From positions 1 through 5,836 of the forward strand of contig CAZCFM010000179.1 in assembly GCA_964497855.1 (NCBI GenBank): a stretch of DNA of 5,836 nucleotides. The letters run 5' to 3'. The notes beneath the pieces are model-generated. The model did no database searches, was not told the origin of the DNA, and saw only the letters and a list, made by a program, of their open reading frames with translations. This document shows, piece after piece, positions 1 to 5,836 of this stretch (the stretch's first letter is position 1; each line of letters opens with the position of its first letter). This stretch comes from CAYLNG01 sp964497855 (GTDB taxonomy: Bacteria > Verrucomicrobiota > Kiritimatiellia > SS1-B-03-39 > UBA6053). A program made the position numbers and the translations under genes.

Positions 1-2165
1 AAGGAGGAGACGGCGCGGGCGAGATCGCTGTCGGCGGCGGCGAGAAAATGCCGGCAGGCTTCTGGATTTCCGCTCTGGTGGGCAACGAGGGCCCGGTAGA
101 GATCGTGATACGTTTCCTTCAGGGGGTCCATGCGCTCCATGCGTTCGCGCACGGAGAGTTCGGAAAACGGCAGGGCGGATTCGACGGAGCCGCGGAGTTC
201 GCCGTCCTGACTGTAGAGGGTGCGGGCGACGAGCAGTCCCTCGGGTTGGATTTCGCGGATACGCAGGACTTGAATGCCGTTGCTGCGGGTGTGAATGGGG
301 ACGTCCTGATTGAGGAAAGGGCGGTAGCTGTCGAGAATGGCGCGGGGAACATTTTGCAGGGCGGTGATTTCGCGGCGGAGGGTGGCGACATCCGCGGCGA
401 CGGCAAAATAGGCGGAATCCGAGGCGGCGTCGTCGACCAGTTTGAGAGCGCGGGCCCAGTCGGGCTGCAGCACAAAGGGCGCGACCTGGCCGATGAGGTC
501 CTGATACCGTTCGCGGGCGAGGCGTTGTTCGGTTTCGCGCTGGCTGCGTTCCTGTTGTTCCCACTGGTCGATGCGGCGGGCGAGGGTGCGGCGGAGGGGT
601 TCCAGCTCCTGCAGGAAGGGTCCGGTGTAGGCGTCGAGGCTGGCGCGGGCGGCGTCGGGCCCTTGTTGCTGAAGGGTTCGGAGGATATTTTCGCGAAGGC
701 GGCGCTGGTCTTCGGCGACGGCGGTTTCGCGGTCGCGTCGGACGCGCAGGATTTGCTGGGCGGCGGCATCGGCGATGGCGGATCCCGCGCCGGCGGTGCC
801 GAGATCGAGAAGCTGGCGGAGGGTTTCGTCGTGATTCGCGGGGTCGCGTTCGTAGGCCAGAATGATCTCGGTCATGGTGCGGCCCAAGGCTTCGACATCG
901 ACGGCGACGACGTGAGGAGGCAGGGGCGTTGGGGTTGGCGTAGCGGGAGGGGGGCTGGGACTGGGGCGGGGTTGCGGCGTCTTTCCGGAGGCGGAATCCG
1001 GGCCGAAGCGCAGGAGCAAGGCGATGCCAATGAGGCCGAGCAGCAGGCCGGAGGCGACGGAGGCGGCGATTGCGAGGCGGCGGGCCTGAGGGCGGAGGGG
1101 GACTGCGCTGTGGACGCTTGTTGTCGGGCGGGCTGGGGAGGGCGTGGGAGCGGTGCGGGCATCGGGATCCGCAAAAGCCAGGGTGCTCGGACCCTCCGGC
1201 AAGGGGGGGAAAGGGCCGCGTTTGGTGTTGACGTGCTGGAGGGCGGAGAGGAAATCGTCCCAGGTGGCAAAACGGTCGTCGGGGTCGCGGGCCAACATGC
1301 GGGCGAGCAGCAGCACGACGCCGCGGGTGAGACCAGGGATGAGGGAACGGGGATCTTCGAGTTTTTCCAGGCCGTGGCGGCGCAGCGTTTTCAGATAGCT
1401 GGAATCCTCGAAGGGGATTTTTCCCGTCAGCATATTGTAAAGCGTCATTCCGAGACTGAACATGTCGGAACGGGTGTCGATCGACTGGGGGCGGTCGATT
1501 TGTTCCGGGCTCATGTAGTTGGGGGTGCCCAGAAGGGTGTCGGCGTGGGTGTTGGAGTGTTTTTCGAGGGTGTTTTTCGAGAGACCCATGTCGAGCACTT
1601 TGGCCTGAAAGCCTTTGCCGATCATGATATTGGCCGGTTTGATGTCGCGGTGCAGAATGCCTTTTTGCTCGGTGGCATACTGGAGGGCGAGGGCGACTTG
1701 GCGGACCACGGTCAGCGCCTCGCTTTCGCTGAGCACGCCTTCGCGGTTGAGCAGGTCTTCGAGGGTTTCGCCGGCGACGTAGGCCATGGCCATGAAGTAG
1801 ACGCCGTTGTCCTCGCCGGCATCGTAGGCGGTGACGATGTTCGGGTGGTCGAGTTTGGCCTGGTAATGGACTTCTTTCAGGAAGCGGACGACGAAAGAAT
1901 TTTCGCGGGTGAACTGGGCGGGGAGGATTTTCAGGGCCACGTCGCGTTCGAGGGAGAGTTGTCGGGCGAGATAGACCTCGCCCATGCCGCCCTGGCCGAT
2001 TTTGTGTTTGATGAGGAAGCCGCCGACGACAAACCCGGGGCCGAGGCTGGACTGCGGCACGGTGATGAGGCCTTCGCATTCGGGGCAGTTCAGTTCCGTG
2101 CCCATCGCATTGGCGTTGATGCGCAACTTGGCGTTGCAGTGGCTGCAATGAAAGGTGACCAGCAT
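1..2165 (-). CDS. Zinc-ribbon, membrane-anchored Ser/Thr protein kinase (3' end outside window)
   Basis: Predicted PknB-like (Hanks-type) kinase that transfers phosphate from ATP to protein Ser/Thr; 721 codons are visible and the frame is still open at base 1. Order: zinc ribbon with C7-C10 and C27-C30 (CSHC, CPEC); glycine loop GQGGMGEVY at 57-65; ATP-binding K79 (VALK); probable helix-C E98; catalytic loop HRDIKPAN at 172-179; metal-binding DMG at 192-194 in place of the usual DFG; SPEQ at 219-222 in place of APE; conserved DxxSLG at 234-239. A Pro-rich linker leads to one transmembrane helix at about 364-385, then a Pro/Ser/Thr-rich stretch (about 397-417) and a mostly helical, Arg/Glu/Gln-rich region with probable coiled coil at about 518-556. 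The kinase domain should be cytoplasmic and the C-terminal part periplasmic. The ATG at 2165 places the zinc ribbon at the extreme N terminus. It starts 11 bases after the upstream gene's stop, so co-transcription is likely; no clear Shine-Dalgarno site is seen. Substrate unknown. Kinase call very secure; topology inferred. Confidence 0.94.
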   Translation of the reverse strand, partial: MLVTFHCSHCNAKLRINANAMGTELNCPECEGLITVPQSSLGPGFVVGGFLIKHKIGQGGMGEVYLARQLSLERDVALKILPAQFTRENSFVVRFLKEVHYQAKLDHPNIVTAYDAGEDNGVYFMAMAYVAGETLEDLLNREGVLSESEALTVVRQVALALQYATEQKGILHRDIKPANIMIGKGFQAKVLDMGLSKNTLEKHSNTHADTLLGTPNYMSPEQIDRPQSIDTRSDMFSLGMTLYNMLTGKIPFEDSSYLKTLRRHGLEKLEDPRSLIPGLTRGVVLLLARMLARDPDDRFATWDDFLSALQHVNTKRGPFPPLPEGPSTLAFADPDARTAPTPSPARPTTSVHSAVPLRPQARRLAIAASVASGLLLGLIGIALLLRFGPDSASGKTPQPRPSPSPPPATPTPTPLPPHVVAVDVEALGRTMTEIILAYERDPANHDETLRQLLDLGTAGAGSAIADAAAQQILRVRRDRETAVAEDQRRLRENILRTLQQQGPDAARASLDAYTGPFLQELEPLRRTLARRIDQWEQQERSQRETEQRLARERYQDLIGQVAPFVLQPDWARALKLVDDAASDSAYFAVAADVATLRREITALQNVPRAILDSYRPFLNQDVPIHTRSNGIQVLRIREIQPEGLLVARTLYSQDGELRGSVESALPFSELSVRERMERMDPLKETYHDLYRALVAHQSGNPEACRHFLAAADSDLARAVSS

Positions 2166-2176
2166 GGGCGGGGATG

Positions 2177-3049
2177 TCAGCCGCCGAAGGCATCCAGAAC
2201 GAGCTGGTAGCCGTCGGCGGAGCAGAAGTAAAAGTGCAGAGGCGCGTTGATGAGACGTCCCACGTCTTCGCGAAGTTGAAGGTTGTAGGGGTTGAGCATG
2301 GCGACGAGGGGTTCGCCGGCGACGTGGGCAAAGGCGAAGGCCCCGCGGTGGCGGAGGAAATCGGGGGGAAGCAGAGCGGCCATTTCGGGGTCGGGGTCGA
2401 CGAGGCGGAGGTCGATGTAGGGAACGCCGGAATCGTGGGCGAGGAATTCAATGGCGCTTTCGCGGTGGGGCATGGCGCGGTCTTCGAGCACGTAGAGGAC
2501 GCAGCGGGGCGCCAGCGGGGCTTTGGCGGAGTACCAGCAGAGGTCGTGGAGGATGTCGAGGTATTCCGCCTTGGAGATGCTGTGAAAACGCTGCAGGTGA
2601 TGGGCGAGCAGGATTTCGGGGATCAGGTCCACCTGGTGGATTTTGCGCTGGTCGAGGTGGAGGGTGTTGGCCCCGAGGTCACCCTCTCCGCGGCTGATGA
2701 CGGTGGCGAGGCGTTCGTAAACGTTCTGGGCTTCCGGATTGAGCTGGGCAAAAAGTTCCAGATTGTTGTAGAGGAAAAAGGTGAGATCGCTGTGGGCGCC
2801 CAGGCTTACGCGGCGCGCGGCTTCGACCAGGTTGTTGCCAGCCTCGCGGAAACTTTCCACGTCGTTGAACATGTCGTATAGAGCAATGTGCATGCCTACG
2901 GGGTCCTCGATTTCCGGAATGAATTCCTCGAGGATGCGGATGGACTCCATCAGCTCGCGGTGCTCGGAATACAGGGAGTCCAGTTCCTGCTGCGACGGAA
3001 TCTGGCGGGAGGACGATGAGGCGTTTGAAGCGTCGGGTTTGGGGGGCAT
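2177..3049 (-). CDS. Protein of unknown function with C-terminal MshEN (PilB/GspE N-terminal)-like domain
   Basis: A 290-residue protein with no recognised enzymatic motif, Walker box, signal peptide or membrane helix, so probably cytoplasmic. Residues 1-20 are Ser/Pro-rich and probably disordered. About 20-180 look mainly helical and match no family I recognise. About 197-290 resemble the MshEN/T2SSE_N domain of pilus and secretion ATPases: a conserved pattern VPYIDL (209-214), LLPPDFLRHR (226-235), GEPLVAMLNPYNLQ (245-258) and YQLVLDAF (281-288). The same pattern, with similar spacing, occurs at about 59-143 of the divergent neighbouring PilB. Members of that domain family can bind cyclic di-GMP or act in docking; the RLG-type nucleotide motif is not evident here, so ligand binding is uncertain. 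The ATG at 3049 is preferred over an in-frame TTG at 3112, which coincides with a -35-like TTGACA and would add 21 atypical residues. It is the first gene of a probable operon with the kinase 11 bases downstream. Gene is secure; role (adaptor or regulator) is inference. Confidence 0.86.
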   Translation of the reverse strand: MPPKPDASNASSSSRQIPSQQELDSLYSEHRELMESIRILEEFIPEIEDPVGMHIALYDMFNDVESFREAGNNLVEAARRVSLGAHSDLTFFLYNNLELFAQLNPEAQNVYERLATVISRGEGDLGANTLHLDQRKIHQVDLIPEILLAHHLQRFHSISKAEYLDILHDLCWYSAKAPLAPRCVLYVLEDRAMPHRESAIEFLAHDSGVPYIDLRLVDPDPEMAALLPPDFLRHRGAFAFAHVAGEPLVAMLNPYNLQLREDVGRLINAPLHFYFCSADGYQLVLDAFGG

Positions 3050-3140
3050 GGGGATGTTGTAGCAGGGAAAATGCGACAGAAGCAAGCCGAACCGCAAATC
3101 AAGACTTGTCAAAAGCAGATGCCACGGGCAGACTGACCTT
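3050..3140. promoter_or_regulatory. Divergent intergenic region, probable promoter site for both gene pairs
   Basis: These 91 bases separate the two divergent starts, so promoters for both operons should lie here or run into the flanking genes. On the minus strand a perfect -35-like TTGACA reads from 3112 to 3107, but no good -10 hexamer lies 16-18 bases downstream. On the plus strand TTGTCA (3106-3111) is followed 17 bases later by CAGACT (3129-3134), a poor -10 that would leave almost no leader before the GTG at 3141. Neither start has a purine-rich ribosome-binding site. The regulatory role rests on gene orientation, not on convincing motifs. Confidence 0.4.
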
Positions 3141-4856
3141 GTGGAAACCCTATCGCAGAACCTTTTTGATTTTCTCTTGGACCACTATCAGTTGACCGAG
3201 GCGCAACTGGAGCAGGCCGAGGCCAAGGCAGAGGCCGAGACCCTCAGCCTGGAGGAGGCCCTGGTCCGTTTGGGACATATTCCCCCGGAGGCGGTGTCGA
3301 TTGCGCTCGCCCAGAATGCCGGCACGTCCCCGGTGGATTTGAGCCGGTTCCGCACGACGCCGGAACTGCTGGCGGATCTGCCCATCGGGGCGATGAAACA
3401 GCACCGCGTTTTTCCCCTGTCCCGCATCGGCAAAACCCTGACCGTGGCGGTGGATGACCCCTACAACGTCATCGCCCTCGAAACCATCATCGCCCAAAGC
3501 GGTCTGAAACTGATGACCGTGGTCGCGCCCTCGAAGCGCCTCGGGGAAGTCGTCGATGCCCGCCTGGCCGAACAGGCCTCTGCCAGCAATTTGGAGGAAA
3601 CGCTGTCGCAGTTCAACGACGACGCCGAACTGTCGACCGTCACCGGGGAGAACATCGACCTGGATGACATGGCGCAGCACGCCGATGACAAGCCGGTGAT
3701 CCGCATCGTCAACTCCATCCTTGTGGAAGCGCTGCGCAAGCGGGCGAGCGACATTCACGTGGAGCCGGAGCGCGATTCCTGCCGCGTGCGCTACCGCGTG
3801 GACGGGGTGCTTATTCCTTCGGGCTCGCCGCCGAAAAGCCTCTATCCGGCGATCGTGTCGCGCATCAAAATCATGTCGAACCTCGACATTGCCGAACACC
3901 GCCTCCCGCAGGACGGACGTTGCCGCATCCGCGCCCTGGACAAGGAAGTGGATATCCGTGTGAGTATTCTGCCGGTGATTCACGGGGAAAAACTCGTAAT
4001 GCGTATTCTGGACAAAGCGAATCTGCCCAAAGGACTCGGGGACCTGGGTCTGGATGACTATTCGCGGGAGGCCTTCGCCCGCGCCCTGGCCCAGCCCTAC
4101 GGCATGATCTTTGTCACCGGCCCCACCGGCAGCGGCAAAACCACGACCCTCTATTCGGCCCTCCAGGAATTGAACGAACCGGGCACCAATATCATCACCG
4201 TGGAAGACCCGGTGGAATATCAGCTCGTCGGCATCAACCAGGTGCAGACCCAGGCCGAAGTGGGCCTGACCTTCGCCGCCGGACTGCGCTCCATTCTGCG
4301 ACAGGACCCTGACATCGTGCTGGTCGGCGAAGTCCGCGACTACGAAACCGCCTCCATCGCCGTGCAGGCGGCGCTCACGGGACACTTGGTGCTCAGCACC
4401 CTGCACACCAACGACGCCCCGGGCGCGGTCGCCCGACTCAAAAACATGGGCATTGAGCCCTTTATGTTGGCCTCGGCCCTGATTCTTGCCCAGGCCCAGC
4501 GACTCTTCCGACGTCTCTGTCCCGCCTGCAAACACGGGGTGGACATCACGGTGAAAGACCTCAAAGACAACCACTTCAACATCGAGGGCCTCGATTTCGA
4601 AAGCCGGAAAATCTTCGAACCCGGCAAATGCACCAAATGCAATCAGGGCGGCTACAAAGGACGCGGCGGCATCATGGAAATCATGGAAGTGAAGGAAATC
4701 ATCCGCGAGCTGATCATGAAAAACGCCAACGACAACGATCTGCGCCGCGCCGCCGTGGCCCAGGGCATGATTACCCTCCAGCGTGCCGGCCTGAACAAGG
4801 TCTTCGACGGATTCACCTCCATCGACGAAATCCTGCGCATCACCAGCACGGTGTGA
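3141..4856 (+). CDS. pilB: Type IV pilus assembly / type II secretion ATPase, PilB/GspE family
   Basis: Cytoplasmic hexameric ATPase that powers pilin assembly through the membrane platform PilC; 571 residues, a normal full length. N-terminal MshEN-type region at about 8-145, with motif LEEALVRLGHI at 37-47; the first half-motif lacks the usual RLG. A variable acidic linker covers about 146-183. The N2 subdomain has SDIHVEPE (203-210) and HRLPQDGR (253-260). The ATPase core has Walker A GPTGSGKT (327-334), Asp box ITVEDPVEY (352-360), Walker B DIVLVGEVRD (391-400, valine where GEIRD is commoner) and His box GHLVLSTLHTND (414-425). A tetracysteine zinc site is formed by C460, C463, C497 and C500, followed by GYKGRGGIMEIMEV (504-517). 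The GTG at 3141 is chosen because no ATG lies in frame upstream and the N-terminal domain begins just after it; no Shine-Dalgarno site is seen. A PilC/GspF gene follows. Family is certain; PilB versus GspE cannot be settled from this window, PilB being favoured. Confidence 0.96.
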   Translation: METLSQNLFDFLLDHYQLTEAQLEQAEAKAEAETLSLEEALVRLGHIPPEAVSIALAQNAGTSPVDLSRFRTTPELLADLPIGAMKQHRVFPLSRIGKTLTVAVDDPYNVIALETIIAQSGLKLMTVVAPSKRLGEVVDARLAEQASASNLEETLSQFNDDAELSTVTGENIDLDDMAQHADDKPVIRIVNSILVEALRKRASDIHVEPERDSCRVRYRVDGVLIPSGSPPKSLYPAIVSRIKIMSNLDIAEHRLPQDGRCRIRALDKEVDIRVSILPVIHGEKLVMRILDKANLPKGLGDLGLDDYSREAFARALAQPYGMIFVTGPTGSGKTTTLYSALQELNEPGTNIITVEDPVEYQLVGINQVQTQAEVGLTFAAGLRSILRQDPDIVLVGEVRDYETASIAVQAALTGHLVLSTLHTNDAPGAVARLKNMGIEPFMLASALILAQAQRLFRRLCPACKHGVDITVKDLKDNHFNIEGLDFESRKIFEPGKCTKCNQGGYKGRGGIMEIMEVKEIIRELIMKNANDNDLRRAAVAQGMITLQRAGLNKVFDGFTSIDEILRITSTV

Positions 4857-4865
4857 GGAGGGGAA

Positions 4866-4889
4866 GAGGTTGAAAGGTTGGAAGGTTGA
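4866..4889. repeat. Three tandem 8-base units, consensus RAGGTTGR
   Basis: GGTT recurs at 4868, 4876 and 4884, an exact 8-base period, starting ten bases after the pilB stop. Unlike the repeats that follow, the period is eight rather than seven. The motif resembles the GGTT core of the adjacent heptamers and may be a diverged form of them. Confidence 0.65.
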
Positions 4890-4903
4890 AGAGGGAGAGG
4901 AAG

Positions 4904-4938
4904 AGTTTCTGGTTCCAGGTTTCTGGTTTCTGGTTGAA
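4904..4938. repeat. Heptamer block A, five tandem units, consensus GGTTTCT
   Basis: Five successive 7-base units run in register through this block. GGTTTCT occurs exactly at 4918-4924 and 4925-4931. The units at 4904 and 4911 differ by one or two bases, and the last (4932-4938) has diverged. Seven is not a multiple of three, so the frame shifts with each unit, as expected for non-coding DNA. This block forms much of the left arm of the hairpin. Confidence 0.85.
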
Positions 4939-4953
4939 GAGGAAGAGTGTCCT

Positions 4954-4988
4954 AGGTTTCAGGTTTCAAGTTTCAGGTTTCAAGTTTC
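4954..4988. repeat. Heptamer block B, five tandem units, consensus ARGTTTC
   Basis: Five units alternate between AGGTTTC and AAGTTTC in perfect 7-base register. The 14-base compound unit at 4961-4974 is repeated exactly at 4975-4988, pointing to recent slippage duplication of a two-unit block. It lies within the loop between the two hairpin arms. Confidence 0.9.
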
Positions 4989-5001
4989 AAAAACGTGAAC
5001 C

Positions 5002-5029
5002 CAGAAACCAGGAACAAGAAACGAGAAAC
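5002..5029. repeat. Heptamer block C, four tandem units, consensus VAGAAAC (inverse of block A)
   Basis: Units begin at 5002, 5009, 5016 and 5023. The consensus is the reverse complement of the GTTTCT heptamer in block A, so the same repeat family is present in both orientations. It forms the right arm of the hairpin. Confidence 0.85.
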
Positions 5030-5040
5030 TCTTCTCTTCC

Positions 5041-5061
5041 ACTCCGCACTCCGCACTTCCT
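5041..5061. repeat. Heptamer block D, ACTCCGC units
   Basis: ACTCCGC occurs exactly at 5041-5047 and 5048-5054, followed by a diverged unit. Read in another register the unit is CCGCACT, which belongs to the same family as block E downstream and not to the GTTTC family of blocks A to C. Confidence 0.7.
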
Positions 5062-5074
5062 CCCATCTTCTCCC

Positions 5075-5103
5075 TTGACCCGGCACACGAATTGCTGAAT
5101 ACT
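5075..5103 (+). promoter_or_regulatory. Candidate sigma70-type promoter upstream of pilC
   Basis: TTGACC at 5075-5080 (5 of 6 to the -35 consensus) is followed after exactly 17 bases by AATACT at 5098-5103 (4 of 6 to TATAAT). Transcription would begin near 5110, giving a leader of about 55 bases made almost wholly of block E repeats. It lies in the repeat-free segment 5062-5112 between blocks D and E. The motif match is modest and could be chance; pilC may instead be read through from pilB. Confidence 0.35.
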
Positions 5104-5112
5104 CACGAAAAT

Positions 5113-5161
5113 CGCCCATCCGAAATCCCCACTCCCCACTCCGCAATCCCCAATCCCCCTC
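5113..5161. repeat. Heptamer block E, about seven tandem units, consensus CCSCAMT, abutting the pilC start
   Basis: Seven successive 7-base units run in register from 5113. The best conserved are CCCCACT at 5127-5133 and 5134-5140, CCGCAAT at 5141-5147 and CCCCAAT at 5148-5154; the outer units are diverged. The array ends four bases before the ATG of pilC and so occupies the space where a ribosome-binding site would be. It resembles the CCCCART-type STRR heptamers known from filamentous cyanobacteria, although nothing else here points to that group. Confidence 0.85.
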
Positions 5162-5165
5162 TCCC

Positions 5166-5836
5166 ATGGCCAAAGAAACCTTTAAAATCGCCGGCAGTAA
5201 AAAGATCCAGAACAAGGATCTGCCCGTTTTCACCCGACTAATGGGGGCGATGCTGGATGCGGGCATGCCCTTGATCCAAGTGCTCGAGACGCTGGAAAGC
5301 GAGACTAACAACAAAGACTTCAAGCCGGTTACCGCCGGGGTGAAAGAGTACATCGAGGGCGGCGAAAGCCTTTCCGAAGCCATGGCGCACTACCCCACCG
5401 TGTTCGACAATCTCTACCTGAGCATGATTCGCGCGGGAGAGACCAGCGGCATGATGTCCGACATCGCCATGCGCCTAGCGGGTTATCTGGAAGAAGCCGT
5501 CCTTCTCAAGCGCAAAGTCAAATCTGCGATGATGTACCCGGTCATGGTGACCCTGCTTGCACTGGTCCTGACGATTTGTATGATTCTCTTTATCGTCCCC
5601 GCGTTTGAGGAAATGTATTCGGATTTTGCATCCGCCTTGCCAGCGCCAACCCAGTTTTTGGTGGATTTGAGTGGTTACATGCGAAAATACTTCCTTGGTG
5701 TGTTTGGGGCGCTGATTGCCGCGGGGATTGCGTTCATACAGTACAAAAAAACGACGGCAGGACGCTATTCGGTGGACAAAATGAAACTGCGGATGCCCGT
5801 TTTTGGCCAACTGATCAAAAAAGTTTCCCTCGCCCG
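5166..5836 (+). CDS. pilC: Type IV pilus / type II secretion inner-membrane platform protein, PilC/GspF family (3' end outside window)
   Basis: Polytopic inner-membrane protein that couples the PilB-type ATPase to pilin assembly. 223 codons are visible and the frame stays open at the window end; family members are about 400 residues, so a little over half is present. The first cytoplasmic GspF domain spans about 18-122, with FTRLMGAMLDAGMPL at 22-36 and the hallmark MIRAGETSG at 87-95. The KRKVKSAMMYPV motif at 115-126 leads into the first membrane segment (about 124-146), ending in IVPAFEEMY. A second hydrophobic segment lies at about 175-192. KLRMPVFGQLIKK at 207-219 marks the start of the second GspF repeat. 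The ATG at 5166 gives the short basic N terminus usual for the family. The sequence before it is pyrimidine-rich with no Shine-Dalgarno site. It follows pilB by 309 bases, an unusually long gap for partner genes, filled with repeats. Family is certain; PilC versus GspF is undecided. Confidence 0.95.
   Translation, partial: MAKETFKIAGSKKIQNKDLPVFTRLMGAMLDAGMPLIQVLETLESETNNKDFKPVTAGVKEYIEGGESLSEAMAHYPTVFDNLYLSMIRAGETSGMMSDIAMRLAGYLEEAVLLKRKVKSAMMYPVMVTLLALVLTICMILFIVPAFEEMYSDFASALPAPTQFLVDLSGYMRKYFLGVFGALIAAGIAFIQYKKTTAGRYSVDKMKLRMPVFGQLIKKVSLA

Larger units (their letters stand above)
4894..5040. repeat. Long imperfect inverted repeat (potential hairpin) in the pilB-pilC gap
   Basis: The arm 4900-4933 is the approximate reverse complement of 5001-5034, with no gaps. 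By hand count 29 of 34 positions pair by Watson-Crick rules and one more as G-T. The outer 11 (4900-4910 with 5024-5034) and the inner 11 (4923-4933 with 5001-5011) are perfect. Weaker pairing extends out to 4894/5040. The 67-base loop holds another heptamer block. The pairing arises because the same heptamer family lies in opposite orientations on the two sides. No U-run follows, so this is not a classical intrinsic terminator, although it could attenuate transcription or protect the 3' end of pilB mRNA. Confidence 0.75.

Noticed and set aside
48..2210. 720-codon open frame on the plus strand
   Set aside because: It is antisense to the kinase, which has unmistakable ordered kinase motifs. 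The plus product is Gly/Ala/Glu-rich without a family pattern and runs across the boundary between the two minus-strand genes. C/G-ending codons in GC-rich DNA keep the reverse frame open.
2174..2881. 235-codon open frame on the plus strand
   Set aside because: It is antisense to the MshEN-like gene, whose product has a recognisable C-terminal domain; the plus product has none.
3050..3112. N-terminal extension of the MshEN-like protein from a TTG at 3112
   Set aside because: The TTG is part of a -35-like TTGACA, the extra 21 residues look unrelated to the rest of the protein, and an ATG is available at 3049.
3150..4574. 474-codon open frame on the minus strand
   Set aside because: It lies wholly inside pilB, antisense to all its conserved motifs, and its product is His/Gly/Asp-rich with no recognisable domain.
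4894..5040. Intrinsic terminator for pilB
   Set aside because: The loop is 67 bases, the stem is not GC-rich, and no T-run follows the right arm.
4886..5098. 70-codon open frame in the pilB-pilC gap
   Set aside because: It is a direct translation of the heptamer repeats, giving low-complexity peptide; the 7-base period is incompatible with a conserved reading frame.
4954..5161. CRISPR array
   Set aside because: Units are 7 bases with no spacers, directly abutting; this is simple tandem repetition.
4866..5165. Insertion sequence or mobile element remnant
   Set aside because: No transposase fragment, terminal inverted repeats with target duplication, or coding remnant was seen; the repeats explain nearly all of the gap.

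Overview
The window holds two divergent gene pairs: a minus-strand pair (1-3049) and a plus-strand pair (3141-5836). Both edge genes are cut by the window. Coding DNA is GC-rich with C/G-ending codons, so long open frames also appear antisense to the real genes. A eukaryote-like Ser/Thr kinase with an N-terminal zinc ribbon, a type IV pilus/type II secretion locus with heptameric intergenic repeats, and no clear Shine-Dalgarno site at any of the four starts suggest a Gram-negative bacterium. The PVC group (Lentisphaerota/Kiritimatiellota/Verrucomicrobiota or Planctomycetota) is my best guess. This is an impression, not a proven assignment.

Minus strand: the first gene (3049-2177) encodes a 290-residue protein of unknown function. 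Its last ~95 residues resemble the N-terminal (MshEN / T2SSE_N) domain of PilB/GspE ATPases. Eleven bases downstream starts a membrane-anchored Ser/Thr protein kinase (2165 to beyond base 1), with zinc ribbon, kinase domain, Pro/Ser/Thr-rich stretches, one transmembrane helix and a mostly helical C-terminal region. The spacing implies an operon.

Plus strand: a complete PilB/GspE-family assembly ATPase (3141-4856) is followed, after a 309-bp gap, by the first 223 codons of a PilC/GspF inner-membrane platform protein (5166 to beyond 5836). These two proteins form the cytoplasmic motor and membrane platform of a type IV pilus or type II secretion machine.

The gap between pilB and pilC is the most unusual DNA here. 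It is packed with short tandem repeats, nearly all with a 7-base period, in two sequence families. One family appears in both orientations, so the RNA or single strand could fold into a long imperfect hairpin. The last repeat block ends four bases before the pilC start codon. A candidate promoter lies in the only substantial repeat-free part of the 3' half of the gap.

Taken together, the window suggests a pilus/secretion motor beside a kinase and a small protein sharing the motor ATPase's regulatory domain. A phospho-signalling link between them is a hypothesis based on gene order and domain similarity.
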